64,000 nt of DNA from Lineus longissimus (lineage: Eukaryota; Nemertea; Pilidiophora; Heteronemertea; Lineidae): contig NC_088312.1 in the NCBI RefSeq assembly GCF_910592395.1, forward strand, positions 13,888,001 to 13,952,000, read 5' to 3'. Below the pieces are notes generated by a model. The model saw nothing but the letters and a program-made list of their open reading frames with translations. It was not told the DNA's origin and ran no database searches. This document shows positions 30,101 to 43,027 of the stretch, piece by piece (positions within the stretch are counted from its first letter, which is position 1; every line of letters begins with the position of its first letter). A program made the position numbers and the translations under genes.

Positions 30101-30780
30101 ACATTTTGTGTAACCATTTATCAAAAGCGTGTGTTTGGAAATCTACATGCAATTGAATTTAATTTCCATCCGATTTCAGAGAGGTTATATTCACTTGAAA
30201 CCTCTTACATGTACAAATAGAGTGCTCTCTCTATCACATGAAAGACAGAGTAGGCTTCCCGGGAGCCAAGTTGTAGTTGGTAAAAAAAGGTAATCTGGTC
30301 ACACGCCTTATTTCAGGGTCTTGGCCCCCCGACTATTGAGGAATTTTCTCCATGCCTGGTTGAGCTTGGCGACTAGGATTCCAGGTTCTTCTTGATGTCG
30401 TTTATGCATTCTAACTTGGTGCGCAGTGTAGCAGGTGTCTTTTTTAAAAGGGTAATCTGGTGATTGTTGGCCTAAGAAAGACCCTTTCGATGTATCCCTG
30501 AAGTGGAAGATTCTGAAGAGGTGGACTGGCTCATAAATGGAAAGTGTTTGAGCTAAAAATGTCTGCGTAATGTTGTGTCTTCATCATGTGGACAGTGTGT
30601 CTGGTGAACTTTTAAATGATTCGGCGCACTGCATGCAGCGCAGAATCTGTTTGGTTTGTTCAGAACCACTGTTCAGCCACATGTCCTGACCTCGCATCAA
30701 CTTTGGGTAGCCTTGTCTAATTTCGTGAGGAGGAAACCTGGTGAGGAGATAGAGCAGGTGTCTTCTCAAAAGGGTAATCT
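30101..30780. other. Spacer with no gene recognised
   Basis: A minus-strand ORF of 96 codons (30584-30874) overlaps the inverted repeat beside it and shows no domain. Repeated GGGTAATCTGGTG/AAGGGTAATCT motifs occur at about 30285, 30450 and 30770. Confidence 0.35.
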
Positions 30781-31007
30781 CACTGTGGCCACTCGTACAC
30801 TCGTACACCGACAAGACTGCGTTCACCGTGTGTATATCTAATCCGGTTTGTTCAATTCTTTTGTCCACGAGCATAAAAGTGGGTGAAGGCCTATACCTAT
30901 AATCCCTTCAATGGCGATCGAACAAAGAAATTGTCATAATGGTACAAGCCGGAACTAATATACACGCGGTGAACGCAGCCTTGTAGGTGTACGAGTGACC
31001 ACAGTGA
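30781..31007. repeat. Inverted repeat of about 65-bp arms
   Basis: CACTGTGGCCACTCGTACAC and GACTGCGTTCACCGTGTGTA (30781-30847) pair with TACACGCGGTGAACGCAG and TGTACGAGTGACCACAGTG (30947-31007). A spacer of about 100 bp separates the arms. It is a likely fold-back MITE or its relic; no target duplication was identified. Confidence 0.65.
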
Positions 31008-32175
31008 ATCTGGTCGTGGCCCAGAATAGGGCTGGCTCTTAAATGGGCGTTTGATCATACATCACATACACTCGTTCCGTTTCAGAATGCGTGGATGAAG
31101 AGATCGATGAGTAGGCCTACTCAAGGTCATTGATCTGTTCTTGGAGGGTCTCTATCTCCCTGGCTCGTAAATGGGCGTAGTGGTCGTACATTGCATGCAC
31201 TCCCGGTTGGAGATGCAAACCTGTGAGCCATTCGCGTACTCTCCCGCGGGATATTGGGGCATCTGGAAATTGCATGACTCCGAGAGTCCAACTGGGGATT
31301 CGTCTGCCCATCGCACCTTTTACATATTATGTATATTCAGGGGAACTGGTTCTACCGAGCTTTTAAGAAGCCTCTCCGAGAAATAGTCTGGTGGAGGCGT
31401 ACAGATATTTCGCAATTCAGTGCGCTGTCATTGATCATGATTGGTAAAGTTGTATACAGGTCTCGAAAAGCTGATAGTACTGAATTTCAGCAAGCCTACA
31501 TTATTTACCATCGCTAGCCTTGTGGGCAGTCCACTTAACTTTCTAACAATCTGACACTATGCCACATGATGAATGTAAGTAATTGTTAATTTGTCAACTA
31601 TAATCAATGAAATGAATGTACAGGGATTCGTAGATTAATAAATGCGAACGGTTATAAAAAAAGTCTTACGCCATTATTTCATTTCTAGTTGTATACCATG
31701 TATACTGGGGTACCGGTATCGGGTAGGAGCCGCTCATAAAGAATCAAGTATTTTTGGTGCTACTGTTAGCCCAACTCCCTTATCGGAGGTGGGTCTAGCC
31801 TGTGACAGACACAACTGCTGGATGTAAGGCCGAAATCTGTCTGCGCAAGAATGAGCGATTCCTAGCCGATTTTCAAGTATGTACAGTTCCGGTGACAGCT
31901 GTTCACCTATCCAGCATTGTGCTATGGTGCGAGAGCTTCTTCGACAAGGACGTAATTTTCTAAGAGGACACATGGACTTGGCACGTAGATAGATACCAAA
32001 CAGAGGACATCAAAATCGGAATCAAGACCCCCGACAGCCCCCCCCCCCCCGCATAGGCTGAATATCACAGTGAAGCAACATCTGGCTCATCACAAATACG
32101 TCCAACAGAATAGAGACTGGCAAAGACTCTACTATGTGCATGGGGAATCTCCCCTACTACGTGCATCGGGAATAA
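31008..32175. other. Spacer left of the minisatellite
   Basis: No gene was recognised. The minus-strand 64-codon ORF at 31117-31311 ends in a coiled-coil-like stretch (AHLRAREIETLQEQINDLE) but has no neighbour to support it. A poly-C run of about 10 bases lies at 32040. Confidence 0.35.
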
Positions 32176-35100
32176 TGATGCACTATCCATGCCCCCCCCC
32201 CCCCCCAGAGTAACTGAGGACCCCCTCCTTGATCATCAATGTCCCCCCAGAGTAACTGCTAGCTGGACCCCTCTTTGATCATCCATGCCCCCTCCCCAGA
32301 GAATCTGCTAGGTGGACCCCTCTTTGATCACCCATACCCCCCGCCAGAGTAACTGCTAGCTGGACCCCTCCTTGATCATCCATATCCCCCGCCAGAGTAA
32401 CTGCTAGGTGGACCCCTCTTTGATCATCCATATCCCCCGCCAGAGTAACTGCTAGGTGGACCCCTCTTTGATCATCCATATCCCCCGCACGAGTAACTGC
32501 TAGGTGGAATCCTATTTGATCACCCATGTCCCCCGCCAGAGAAACTGCTAGGTGAACCCCTCTTTGATCATCCATGCCCCTCCCCAGAGTAACTGCTAGG
32601 TGGACACCTCTTTGATCATCCATGCCCCCTCCCCAGATCAGAGTAACTGCTAGGTGGACCACTTTTTCATCATCAATGCCCCCTCCCCAGAGTAACTGCT
32701 AGGTGGACCCCTCTTTGACCATCCATGCCCCTCCCCAGAGTAACTGCTAGGTGGACACCTCTTTGATCATCAATGCCCCCTCCCCAGAGTAACTGCTAGG
32801 TGGACCCCTCTTTGACCATCCATGCCCCCTCCCCAGAGTAACTGCTAGGTGGACCCCTCTTTGATCATCCATGCCCCTCCCCAGAGTAACTGCTAGGTGG
32901 ACCCCTCTTTGATCATCCATTCCCTCTCCCCAGAATAACTGCTAGGTGGACACCTCTTTGATCATCCATGCCCCCTCCCCTGATCAGAGTAACTGCTAGG
33001 TGGACCCCTCTTTGATCATCGATGCCCCCTCCCCAGATCAGAGTAACTGCTAGGTGGACCCCTCCTTGATCATCCATGTCCCCTGCCAGAGTAACTGTTA
33101 GGTGGACCCCTCTTTGATCATCCATGCCCCCTCAGAGTAACTGCTAGCTGGACCCCTCTTTGATCATCCATGCCCCCTCCCCAGAGTAACTGCTAGCTGG
33201 CCCCCTCTTTGATTATCCATGTCCCCCGCCAGAGTACCTGCTAGGTTGACCCCTCTTTGATCATCCATGTCCCCCGCCAGAGTAACTGCTAGGTGGACCC
33301 CTCTTTGATCATCCATGCCCTCTCCCCAGAGTGACTGCTAGCTGGACGCTTCTTTGATCATCCATGCCCCCTCCCCAGAGTAACTGCTAGGTGGACCCCT
33401 CTTTGATCATCCATGCCCCCTCCCAAGAGTAACTGCTAGGTGGACCCCTCTTTGATCATCCATGCCCCTCCCCAGAGTAACCGCTAGGTGGACCCCTCTT
33501 TGATCATCCATGTCCCCCGCCAGAGTAACTGCTAGCTAGACCCCTCTTTGATTATCCATGCCCCTCCCCAGAGTAACTGCTAGCTGGACCCCTCTTTGAT
33601 CATCAATGTCCCTTCTCCAGAGTAACTGCTAGCTGGACCCCTCTTTAATCATCCATGTCCCCCGCCAGAGTAACTGCTAGGTGGACCCCCCTTTGATCTT
33701 CCATGTCCCCCGCCAGAGTAACTGCTTGGTTGACCCCTCTTTGATCATCCATGCCCCTCCCCAGAGTAACCGCTAGGTGGAACCCTCTTTGATCATCCAT
33801 GTCCCCCGCCAGAGTAACTGCTAGCTCGACCCCTCTTTGATCATCCATGCCCCCCGCCAGAGTAACTGCTAGCTGGACCCCTCTTTGATTATCCATGCCC
33901 CTCCCCAGAGTAACTGCTAGGTGGACCCCTCTTTGATCATCAATGTCCCTTCTCCAGAGTAACTGCTAGCTGGACCCCTCTTTCATCATCCATGTCCCCC
34001 GCCAGAGTAACTGCTAGGTGGACACCCCTTTGATCTTCCATGTCCCCCGCCAGAGTAACTGCTAGCTGGACCCCTCTTTGATCATCCATGTCCCCCCAGA
34101 GTAACTGCTAGCTGGACCCCTCTTTGATCATCCATGTCCCCCGCCAGAGTAACTGCTAGCTGGACCCCTCTTTGATCATCAATGTCCCTTCTCCAGAGTA
34201 ACTGCAAGCTGGACCCCTCCTTGAACATCCATGTCCCCCGCCAGAGTAACTGCTAGGTGGACCCCTTTTGATCATCCATGTCCCCCCCCAGAGTAACTGC
34301 TAGCTGGACCACTCTTTGATCATCCATGTCTCCCGCCAGAGTAACTGCTAGTTGGACCCCTCCTTGATCATCCATGTCCCCCCCAGAGTAACTGCTAGGT
34401 GGACACCCCCTTGATCATCCATGCCCCCTCCCCAGAGTAACTGCTAGCTGGACGCTTCTTTGAACATCCATGCCCCCTCCGTAGAGTAACTGCTAGGTGG
34501 ACCCCTCTTTGACCATCCATGCCCCCTCCCAAGAATAACTGCTAGCTGGACCCCTCTTTGATCATCCATGTCCCCGCCAGAGTACCTGCTAGGTGGACCC
34601 CTCTTTGATCATCCATGTCCCCCGCCAGAGTAACTGCTAGTCGGACCCCTCTTTGATCATCCATGCCCCTCCCCTGAGTAACCGCTAGGTGGACCCCTCT
34701 TTGATCATCCATGTCCCCCGTAGAGTAACTGCTTGCTAGACCCCTCTTTGATTATCCATGCCCCTCCCCAGAGTAACTGCTAGGTGGAACCCTCTTTGAT
34801 CATCCATGTCCCCCGCCAGAGTAACTGCTAGGTGGACCCCCTTTGATCTTCCATGTCCCCCGCCAGAGTAACTGCTTGGTTGACCCCTCTTTGATCATCC
34901 ATTCCCCTCCCAAGAGTAACCGCTAGGTGGAACCCTCTTTGATCATCCATGTCCCCCGCCAGAGTAACTGCTAGCTGGACCCCTCTTTGATCATCCATGC
35001 CCCCTCCCCAGAGTAACTGCTAGGTGGACCCCTCTTTGATCATCCATGCCCCCTCCCCAGAGTAACTGCTAGCTGGACCCCTCTTTGATCATCCATGTCC

Positions 35101-37806
35101 CCCGCCAGAGTAACTGCTAGCTAGACCCCTCTTTGATTATCCATGCCCCTCCCCAGAGTAACTGCTAGGTGGACCCCTCTTTGATCATCCATCCCCCCTC
35201 CCCAGAGTAACTGCTAGGTGGACACCTCTTTGATCATCCATGCCCCCTCCCCAGATCAGAGTAACTGCTAGGTGGACCCCTCTTTGATCATCAATGCCCC
35301 CTCCCCAGAGTAACTGCTAGGTGGACCCCTCTTTGATCATCCATGCCCCCTCCCCAGAGTAACTGCTAGGTGGACCCCTCTTTGATCATCCATTCCCCCT
35401 CCCCAGAGTAACTGCTAGGTGGACCCCTCTTTGATCATCAATGCCCCTCCCCAGAGTAACTGCTAGGTGGACACCTCTTTGATCATCCATGCCCCCTCCC
35501 CAGATCAGAGTAACTGCTAGGTGGACCCCTCTTTGATCATCAATGCCCCCTCCCCAGAGTTACTGCTAGGTTGACCCCTCTTTGATCATCCATGCCCCCT
35601 CCCCAGAGTAACTGCTAGGTGGACCCCTCTTTGATCATCAATGTCCCTTCTCCAGAGTAACTGCTAGCTGGACCCCTCTTTCATCATCCATGTCCCCCGC
35701 CAGAGTAACTGCCAGGTGGACACCCCTTTGATCTTCCATGTCCCCCGCCAGAGTAACTGCTAGCTGGACCCCTCTTTGATCATCAATGTCCCTTCTCCAG
35801 AGTAACTGCTAGCTGGACCCCTCTTTCATCATCCATGTCCCCCGCCAGAGTAACTGCCAGGTGGACACCCCTTTGATCTTCCATGTCCCCCGCCAAAGTA
35901 ACTGCTAGCTGGAACCCTCTTTGATCATCCATGCCCCTCCCCAGAGTAACCGCTAGGTGGAACCCTCTTTGATCATCCATGTCCCCCCAGAGTAACTGCT
36001 AGCTCGACCCCTCTTTGATCATCCATGCCCCCCGCCAGAGTAACTGCTAGCTGGAACCCTCTTCGATCATCTATGTCCCCCCAGAGTAACTGCTACCTGG
36101 ACCCCTCTTTGATCATCCATGTCCCCCGCCAGAGTAACTGCTAGCTGGACCCCTCTTTGATCATCAATGTCCCTTCTCCAGAGTAACTGCTAGCTGGACC
36201 CCTCCTTGAACACCCATGTCCCCCGCCAGAGTAACTGCTAGGTGGACCCCTTTGATCATCCATGTCCCCCCCCCAGAGTAACTGCTAGCTGGACCACTCT
36301 TTGATCATCCATGTCCCCCGCCAGAGCAACTGCTAGTTGGACCCCTCGTTGATCATCCATGTCCCCCGCCAGAGTAACTGCTAGCTGGACCCCTCTTTGA
36401 TCATCAATGTCCCTTCTCCAGAGTAACTGCTAGCTGGACCCCTCCTTGAACACCCATGTCCCCCGCCAGAGTAACTGCTAGGTGGACCCCTTTGATCATC
36501 CATGTCCCCCCCCAGAGTAACTGCTAGCTGGACCACTCTTTGATCATCCATGTCCCCCGCCAGAGCAACTGCTAGTTGGACCCCTCGTTGATCATCCATG
36601 TCCCCCCCAGAGTAACTGCTAGCTGGACCCCTCTTTGATCATCCATGTCCCCTCCCCAGAGTAACTGCTAGCTGGCCCCTTCTTTGATTATCCATGTCCC
36701 CCGACAGAGTACGTGCTAGGTTGACCCCTCTTTGATCATCCATGTCCCCCGCCAGAGTAACTGCTAGGTGGACCCCTCTTTGATCATCCATGCCCCCTCC
36801 CCAGAGTAACTGCTAGCTGGACGCTTCTTTGATCATCCATGTCCCCCGCCAGAGTAACTGCTAGCTAGACCCCTCTTTGATCATCCATGTCCCTCCCCAG
36901 AGTAACTGCTAGGTGGACCCCTCTTTGATCTTCCATGTCCCCCGCCAGAGTAACTGCTTGCTGGACCCCTCTTTAATCATCCATGCCCCTCCCCAGAGTA
37001 ACTGCTAGCTGGACCCCTCTTTGATCATCAATGTCCCTTCTCCAGAGTAACTGCTAGCTGGACCCCTCCTTGAACATCCATGTCCCCCGCCAGAGTAACT
37101 GCTAGGTGGACCCCCTTTGATCATCCATGTCCCCCGCCAGAGTAACTGCTAGGTGGACCACTCTTTGATCATCCATGTCCCCCGCCAGAGTAACTGCTAA
37201 GTGGACCACTCTTTGAGCATCCATGTCCCCCGCCATAGTAAATGCTAGGTGGAATCCTATTTGATCTTCCATGTCCCCCGCCAGAGTAACTGCTAGGTGG
37301 ACCCCTCCTTGATCATCAATGCCCCCTCCCCTCTTTGATCATCCATATCCCCCGCCAGAATAACTGCTAGGTGAAACCCTCTTTGATCATCCATGCCCCC
37401 TCCCCAGGGTAACTGCTAGCTGGACCCCTCTTTGATCATCCATGTCCCCCGCCAGAGTAACTGCAAGTTGGACCCGTCCTTGATCATCAATGCCCCCTCC
37501 CCTCTTTGATCATCCATATCCCTCGCCAGGATAACTGCTAGGTGGAACCCTCTTTGATAATCCATGCCCCCTCCCCAGGGTAACTGCTAGCTGGACCCCT
37601 CTTTGATCATCCATGTCCCCCGCCAGAGTAACTGCTAGCTGGACCCCTCCTTAATCATCCATCCCCCCCCAGAGTACTGCTCCATGCCCCCCCCCCCAGA
37701 GTAACTGCTAGGCGGACCCTACCTTGACCATCCATTTCCCACTCCCTTAAGAGTAACTGCTAGGCGGACCTCTCCTTAACTATCCCTGTCTCCCCCCCCC
37801 CCCCCG
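32176..37806. repeat. Large minisatellite, 48-51 bp unit, about 115 copies
   Basis: The core of each unit is AGAGTAACTGCTAGGTGGAC, then CCCTCTTTGATCATCCATG, then a variable C-rich linker (CCCCCTCCCC or TCCCCCGCC). Two main variants alternate, CTAGGTGG and CTAGCTGG; the latter creates GCTAGC. TTGATCAT supplies a palindrome in nearly every unit. Poly-C runs border the array (about 32194-32206 and 37790-37805). Higher-order blocks are visible: a 240-bp block at 36119 repeats from 36359, a 145-bp block at 35641 repeats from 35786, and a 171-bp block at 37321 repeats from 37492. Minus-strand ORFs of up to 127 codons inside the array are repeat by-products. Confidence 0.97.
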
Positions 37807-38252
37807 GCCCACGAGTATTAACTACTTGGCGTCTTGCCTCCAACCAATACTTTGAAATAATTTTATCGGCAAATAAATGAAATCAAAATTTCCTGTCATT
37901 ACCGGGACTTGTACAACTTGACATAGTTAATATGTAAAGAGCAATCTCTAGTGAACTCACACAACTGTTTGACATGGGGGAGCCCCCCAAACCCCCGTCC
38001 TTCTGACATATATAGCCAGTACATTGGGGGATGAGTCCCCCAAACCCCCTCCCCCGTTCTCTTAAAGTGACAGGTTTTAGTTAGTACATTGGGGGAAGGC
38101 CCCTCCAACCCCCCAACCCCCCCATTTGACTCTAAAAATAGAATTCCTTGGAGACGCTGAACAATAAGGCCCCATAAAGAAATAGTCCCCGCCCCGGTAG
38201 CTGTCTCATATCTGCTGAAAGAAGCAGCTCTTTGTGGTGAAATAATAATTGA
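37807..38252. other. Spacer right of the minisatellite with repeated GGGGGA/CCCCCAAACCCC motifs
   Basis: Three related segments of about 60 bp with 'AGTACATTGGGGGA' and 'CCCCCAAACCCCC' lie at about 37970-38125. The 119-codon minus-strand ORF here is made of these repeats and shows no domain. Confidence 0.5.
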
Positions 38253-39760
38253 ATGCATGTCATTACACCCAGGAGCTTTTTCTCATTTCTGGAACAGTTG
38301 CATGGTTGGAATGAATTTCCAAATCAGTCCGTCAAATCTCTATGCAATGAAAATTGAAATGTCACAACTGTCTCCACCGACGTTGTCCTGTATGTCCTAG
38401 CAGACGATTTTTAAATAAATGATCTGATTGATATACTTGTAGATTGGAATGAATTATTTCTTCAATGATATGAAAGTTGAAAACCCTTGAGTACGAAAAT
38501 GCAGAGGCAAGACACATCATGCATGTCATGACACCCTGGAGCTTTTTCTCATTTCTGAAACAGTTGCATGGTTGGAATGAATTTCCAAATCAGTCCGTCA
38601 AATCTCTATCCAAATGGAACTTTAAGACCACTCTATATTTGTGCAGTAGTGTTAAAACTGACTTTTTGAAGTAAAGTACGTAAATCGAGAAGAAGAGGAC
38701 GTTTACTTCGTCTGCAATGAAATGTCACAACTGTCTCCGCCGACGTTGTTGTCCTGTATGTTCTAGCAGACGATTTTTAGATACATGATGTCCCACACCC
38801 GCACTTCAGGACAGTGGCGCCGGTGTGAATAAATCTACTTGCGTGAATGGTCAATGGCTCATGACGTCATGAAATAATTGCGTCACGAGGAAGGAAACAA
38901 TGGGAATCATGGTAACTGTGGTTGCGGTGCGTCGTGAAAGCAGGATCGGCAAGCACGGCCCGTATGGAATGCGACAAACTGTACCGGAACCAGAATTGTC
39001 ATGGGTCTGCACAATTTTTTTCAGATTCGATGGACATGATGGATATATGAATTTTGTTTACACTTTATACACACGTAACCATTACACTCACTACGTTGTG
39101 TGAGTTATGAAAATTGAAAACCCTCTGACATGCCCGAGTACAAAAATGCAGAGGCAAGACACACCATGCATGTCATGACACCCAGGAGCTTTTTCTCATT
39201 TCTGAAACAGTTGCATGGTTGGAATGAATTTCCAAATCAGTCCGTCAAATCTCTATCCAAATGGAACATTATGACCACTCTATATTTGTGCAGTAGTGTT
39301 AAAACTGACTTTTTTGAAGTAAAGTACGTAAATCGAGAAGAAGAGGACGTTTACTTCGTCTGCAATGAAATGTCACAACTGTCCCCGCCGCCGTTGTTTT
39401 CCTGTATGTTCTAGCAGACGGTTTTTAGATACATGATGTCCCACACCCGCACTTCAGGATAGTGGCGCCGGTGTGAATAAATCTACTTGCGTGAATGGTC
39501 AATGGCTCATGACGTCATGAAATAATTGCGTCACGAGGAAGGAAACAATGAGAATCATGGTAACTGTGGTTGCGGTGCGTCGTGAAAGCAGGATCGGCAA
39601 GCGCGGCCCGTATGGAATGCGACAAACTGTACCGGAACCAGAATTGTCATGGGTCTGCACAATTTTTTTCAGATTCGATGGACATGATGGATATATGAAT
39701 TTTGTTTACACTTTATACACATACGTAACCATTACACTCACTACGTTGTGTGAGTTATTA
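38253..39760. repeat. Tandem repeat, about 650-bp unit, two full copies and one short copy
   Basis: Copy 2 (about 38490-39108) and copy 3 (about 39140-39760) are almost identical with a 650-bp offset. They run from GCAGAGGCAAGACACA through TCATGACGTCATGAAATAAT to CACTCACTACGTTGTGTGAG. A shorter first copy (38253-38420) has the same start (GCATGTCATTACACCCAGGA) but lacks an internal segment and ends after AGACGATTTTTAAATA. Each full copy contains the CRE-like palindrome TGACGTCA. ORFs in the copies are duplicated with them and have no recognisable domain. Confidence 0.9.
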
Positions 39761-41452
39761 AGCGGACCTAACGGTCAAAGTCATCTGGTGTCCACATTGC
39801 TCGGGAAAAGAAAATGTATAAGTGTCCCCACAAAGTCCCAAAATTAGCTATGTGAAATAACAAGTATAAGCATTGTCCCACAGCGAGTAAGTGTTCTCTA
39901 CCAGAAGCTACTCTCGAATCAGCGCTGTGTGACACCTTTAACATCAAACCGCAAAAGGCACTTAGTGCGGGGAAATAATCAAGTTCGCCTAACTACGTCT
40001 GGACACGTATGCGCGCAGATACATGTATAACCTATCAAATGATACATGTAAGTGATTTTTGATCGACAGATAAATTCTACTTCCTAACTTTTTTTATCAT
40101 GAAAAGTTTAGGAATTGATAACTAAACAAGAGGTCCAAGGGCCTGGCGCTCAGCTGGATGACCTAATAACATAGGACTGAGGGTGTAAAGTAGTAAATAT
40201 CGGCTTAATACTACTGTTTGAAGGTCAAGAGAACACGTTATATCACTAAAATTTCCAATGCAGAGCTGCCAGCTGGATGAAATATGATTGAACTAATCAG
40301 CCATGGTATGTAAATATTACAGGAGGCAACGGAAGATATCCCTAATTCAGTAAGTTGTATCGGTAGCTTTACAGAAAAGAAGTGTCAGAGAGGATGAGAC
40401 TTCTCCATGGACAACTGTGGTATGTCCAGGCTGGGTTGTACAGCGCAAGGATACAAAATGCTGTCTGTAATTGAGAGGTATCCTGATTTAACAGAGGTCA
40501 AAATAAATAGAAATGACCAGTTTGGGACTAATACCACTGTCTTTTTTTTTTAATAAGGTAGAGATTACAGGAGTCAACAAAATTAATTTTATTGAGAGAA
40601 ATTGACCTGTCCTGCAGGTGATTGGAATTTACAATACAAAGGGTCGTTTTTTATTACATTGTGCTTTACTGCGTATCCCTAGTGAGTCGATCGGGAACCG
40701 ACCTATCCTTGGCGCAGACCGGTTCAAATTGGCTATACGTATCTCGAATAGATTGAATTGCGATGAAAATCTAATGCAATAAAGGAGCAATATCAAAGAG
40801 GCAAATTAATCAACTGTCCACAGTCTCGGACCCTGAAATGGCGTGATGTATGCGTGCATATAAAAATATATCAATTGGTCCGATAGAGATGATGAGGCAA
40901 TGTCAATATGCCTTGTTCCTTAGTCAGCAATATGCCCCTTTTTATACGGAGAAGAAGGAGAACCCAGATAGGCCTTCACATGTCGGCTTCCAAATGGCTC
41001 GAACCAACTGTACTATCACTACTATAAATTTAAAATGCGTACTCCTTCTACATGTAGCAATGTCTCGGCCAAAAAGGCACTTAGTCGACAGCCAAGCTAG
41101 AAGTTCAGCACCGTGAGCAGCTCCTTGGTAAGGACATGTCAGGTTCCGCGCGCCTCTTCAGATACTTCAAGTATTGAAAGCTGTGGTGAGCACATAAAAA
41201 GACCATGTCCATGGTCACCTTAATTTGAAAATCCCTTCATAATCAAGGGCTACCTCTGACTAAAACAGCACCCAAACCAATAGACCACCAATTTGACCCC
41301 AGCTCCTAACTGCGGCAAAACCCAAGTCCAGCAACCAAAAGTACCAAAAATACATTTGTGTTTACATTTGAACTGCACACATGCGTTTGTTTACAATTTC
41401 ATTTCCCGCGAAATCTCGAAAATCAGGTGACCTGCAATCTTGGATTGAAAAA
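39761..41452. other. Spacer, no gene recognised
   Basis: Mixed AT-rich sequence was scanned on both strands. No coding motif, RNA gene or strong repeat was seen. Confidence 0.4.
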
Positions 41453-41454
41453 TA

Positions 41455-43025
41455 TACTCATCAAAGAAAGTTAAGGACCACTTTTATTTTTAACATATTT
41501 TTTTTACAGCACATATTAAGGACCAGAAAATTCCTAAATATGAATGTCCTGTATGACCTCCAAGACACAGTAATCAATTTCACATGTGGTTTGTTCCAGT
41601 TGTTGCATAACTTCTTTCTAAACTTGTCACAACCTGAAAATGGGTGTTTTTGGTGTGTCAGCTGACCACATAAAGTGGTACAAAAGTCCATGCAAGTGCT
41701 TTTCCTTGCATTTCCCACCAAGCTCAGGCAGCATTCTGTCAAGAGAGATGCCTAGGTGCCACTTGAGTGAAGTAGAGGTTGCACGAGCCATAGGGATGCT
41801 GGAAGCTGGCTTCAGTCAGCGACGAGTAGCTGAGATGATGGGTGTGTCTCACAGTGTCATCAGCCGTGCTAACCAACGACACCGGGAGACAGGGCGATAC
41901 TCAGAGAAACCCCGTACTGGCCGCCCATCAGCAACAACTGTGAGGGATGACCGCTACTTAGTGACTATTTGTCGTCGCAACCGCTTCAGTAGTGCTTGCA
42001 GACTCAATAACCAATTCACTGCTGCAACTGGGGTGACTGTTTCAAATCAAACCATCCGTAACCGACTTCACAGAGCCGACATCCATGCCAGGAGGCCACT
42101 GCAATGCATCCCATTGACCCCTGCTCACAGAAGAATCCGTCTCAATTGGGCTCGTGATCATGTGGGATAGACCCACCAGCAATGGCGCCGTGTTCTGTTC
42201 TCAGATGAGAGCATATTCAGCCTGGACCACAATGATGGACGTTTTAGAGTCTGGAGACAACAGTGAGAGATATTTTGCAGATGGCTGCATCGCTGAACAT
42301 GATCGCTATGGTGGAGGCAGCATCATGGTGTGGGGCGGAATCAGCTACGGTCAACGCACTCGCCTCTATGTGGTCCCAGGGGGAGCAATTACAGGTGTGA
42401 GGTACAAAGATGAAATCGTGGAACCTTTTGTGGTTCCGTTTGCAGAAAACGCTGGGGAAAATTTCTTTTTCATGGACGACAACGCCCGTCCCCACACAGC
42501 GAGGGTGGTGACACAGTACCTGGCGGATCATGGAATTGAGCGTATGGACTGGCCAGCGAAATCCCCGAATCCGATAGAACATGTCTGGGACATGATGGGA
42601 AGGAGTATTGGAGCGCTTGAGGTGCAGCCAAATGGGTTGCAGCAGCTTGGTGTGGCCTTGGAGGCTGCATGGGATGCAATTGATGTTGGGGATGTTAATC
42701 GTCTGATTAACTCAATGAGACAGCGGTGTCAGGCCGTTATTGCAGCAGGGGAGGCCATACTCGCTACTGACCATGCTGACATTGATGACAAGACATTTAG
42801 GCTAAAATTGTGAAAAAGTTGACACACCAAAACACCCATTTTCAGGTTGTGACAAGTTTAGAAAGAAGTTATGCAACAACTGGAACAAACCACATGTGAA
42901 ATTGATTACTGTGTCTTGGAGGTCATACAGGACATTCATATTTAGGCATTTTCTGGTCCTTGATATGTGCTGTAAAAAAAATATGTTAAAAATAAAAAGT
43001 GGTCCTTAACTTTCTTTGATGAGTG
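41455..43025 (+). mobile_element. Tc1-like transposon, 1571 bp, long (about 210-bp) inverted repeats
   Basis: The termini TACTCATCAAAGAAAGTTAA (left) and the inverted CACTCATCAAAGAAAGTTAA (right) are flanked by TA at 41453-41454 and 43026-43027. The inverted repeats run to about 41664 and from about 42817, and they include GAAAATGGGTGTTTTTGGTG. One transposase gene lies between them. TA duplication and a DD34E-type transposase place it in Tc1/mariner. Confidence 0.95.
41748..42813 (+). pseudogene. Tc1-like transposase (DD34E), inactivated
   Basis: The ATG at 41748 opens a paired-type HTH region (EVEVARAIGMLEAGFSQRRV, GVSHSVISRANQRH) and a GRPSATT hinge. The catalytic domain follows: QQWRRVLFSDESIF, FMDDNARPHTARVV and SPNPIEHVWD. 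The lesions are an in-frame TAG after RDHVG (42168-42170, probably a lost Trp), a frame change just after VWRQQ near 42265, and a 6-base deletion in SP..NPIEH that shortens the Asp-to-Glu spacing from 34 to 32. The reading frame otherwise runs to a stop at 42813. Confidence 0.92.
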
Positions 43026-43027
43026 TA

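Noticed and set aside
30584-31311. Two small minus-strand ORFs (96 and 64 codons) as a gene
   Set aside because: One overlaps an inverted repeat, neither has a domain beyond a short coiled coil, and no splice junction joins them convincingly.
32279-37000. Minus-strand ORFs with repeated DDQRGVHLAVTLAGGM-type units inside the minisatellite
   Set aside because: They exist only because some units are 48 or 51 bp. Frequent 49-50 bp units break the frame, and there is no start context, splice signal or domain.
38477-39847. Repeated ORFs (HVMTPWSFFSFLKQLHG and MVTVVAVRRESRIG types)
   Set aside because: Carried by the 650-bp tandem unit; differences between copies are not concentrated at third positions and no domain is seen.
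40680-40760. tRNA-like sequence (GGTTCAAATT box)
   Set aside because: No matching A box or acceptor stem could be folded.
42244-42679. Minus-strand ORFs inside the Tc1 transposase
   Set aside because: Antisense shadows of the catalytic domain, which carries the recognisable DDE motifs on the plus strand.
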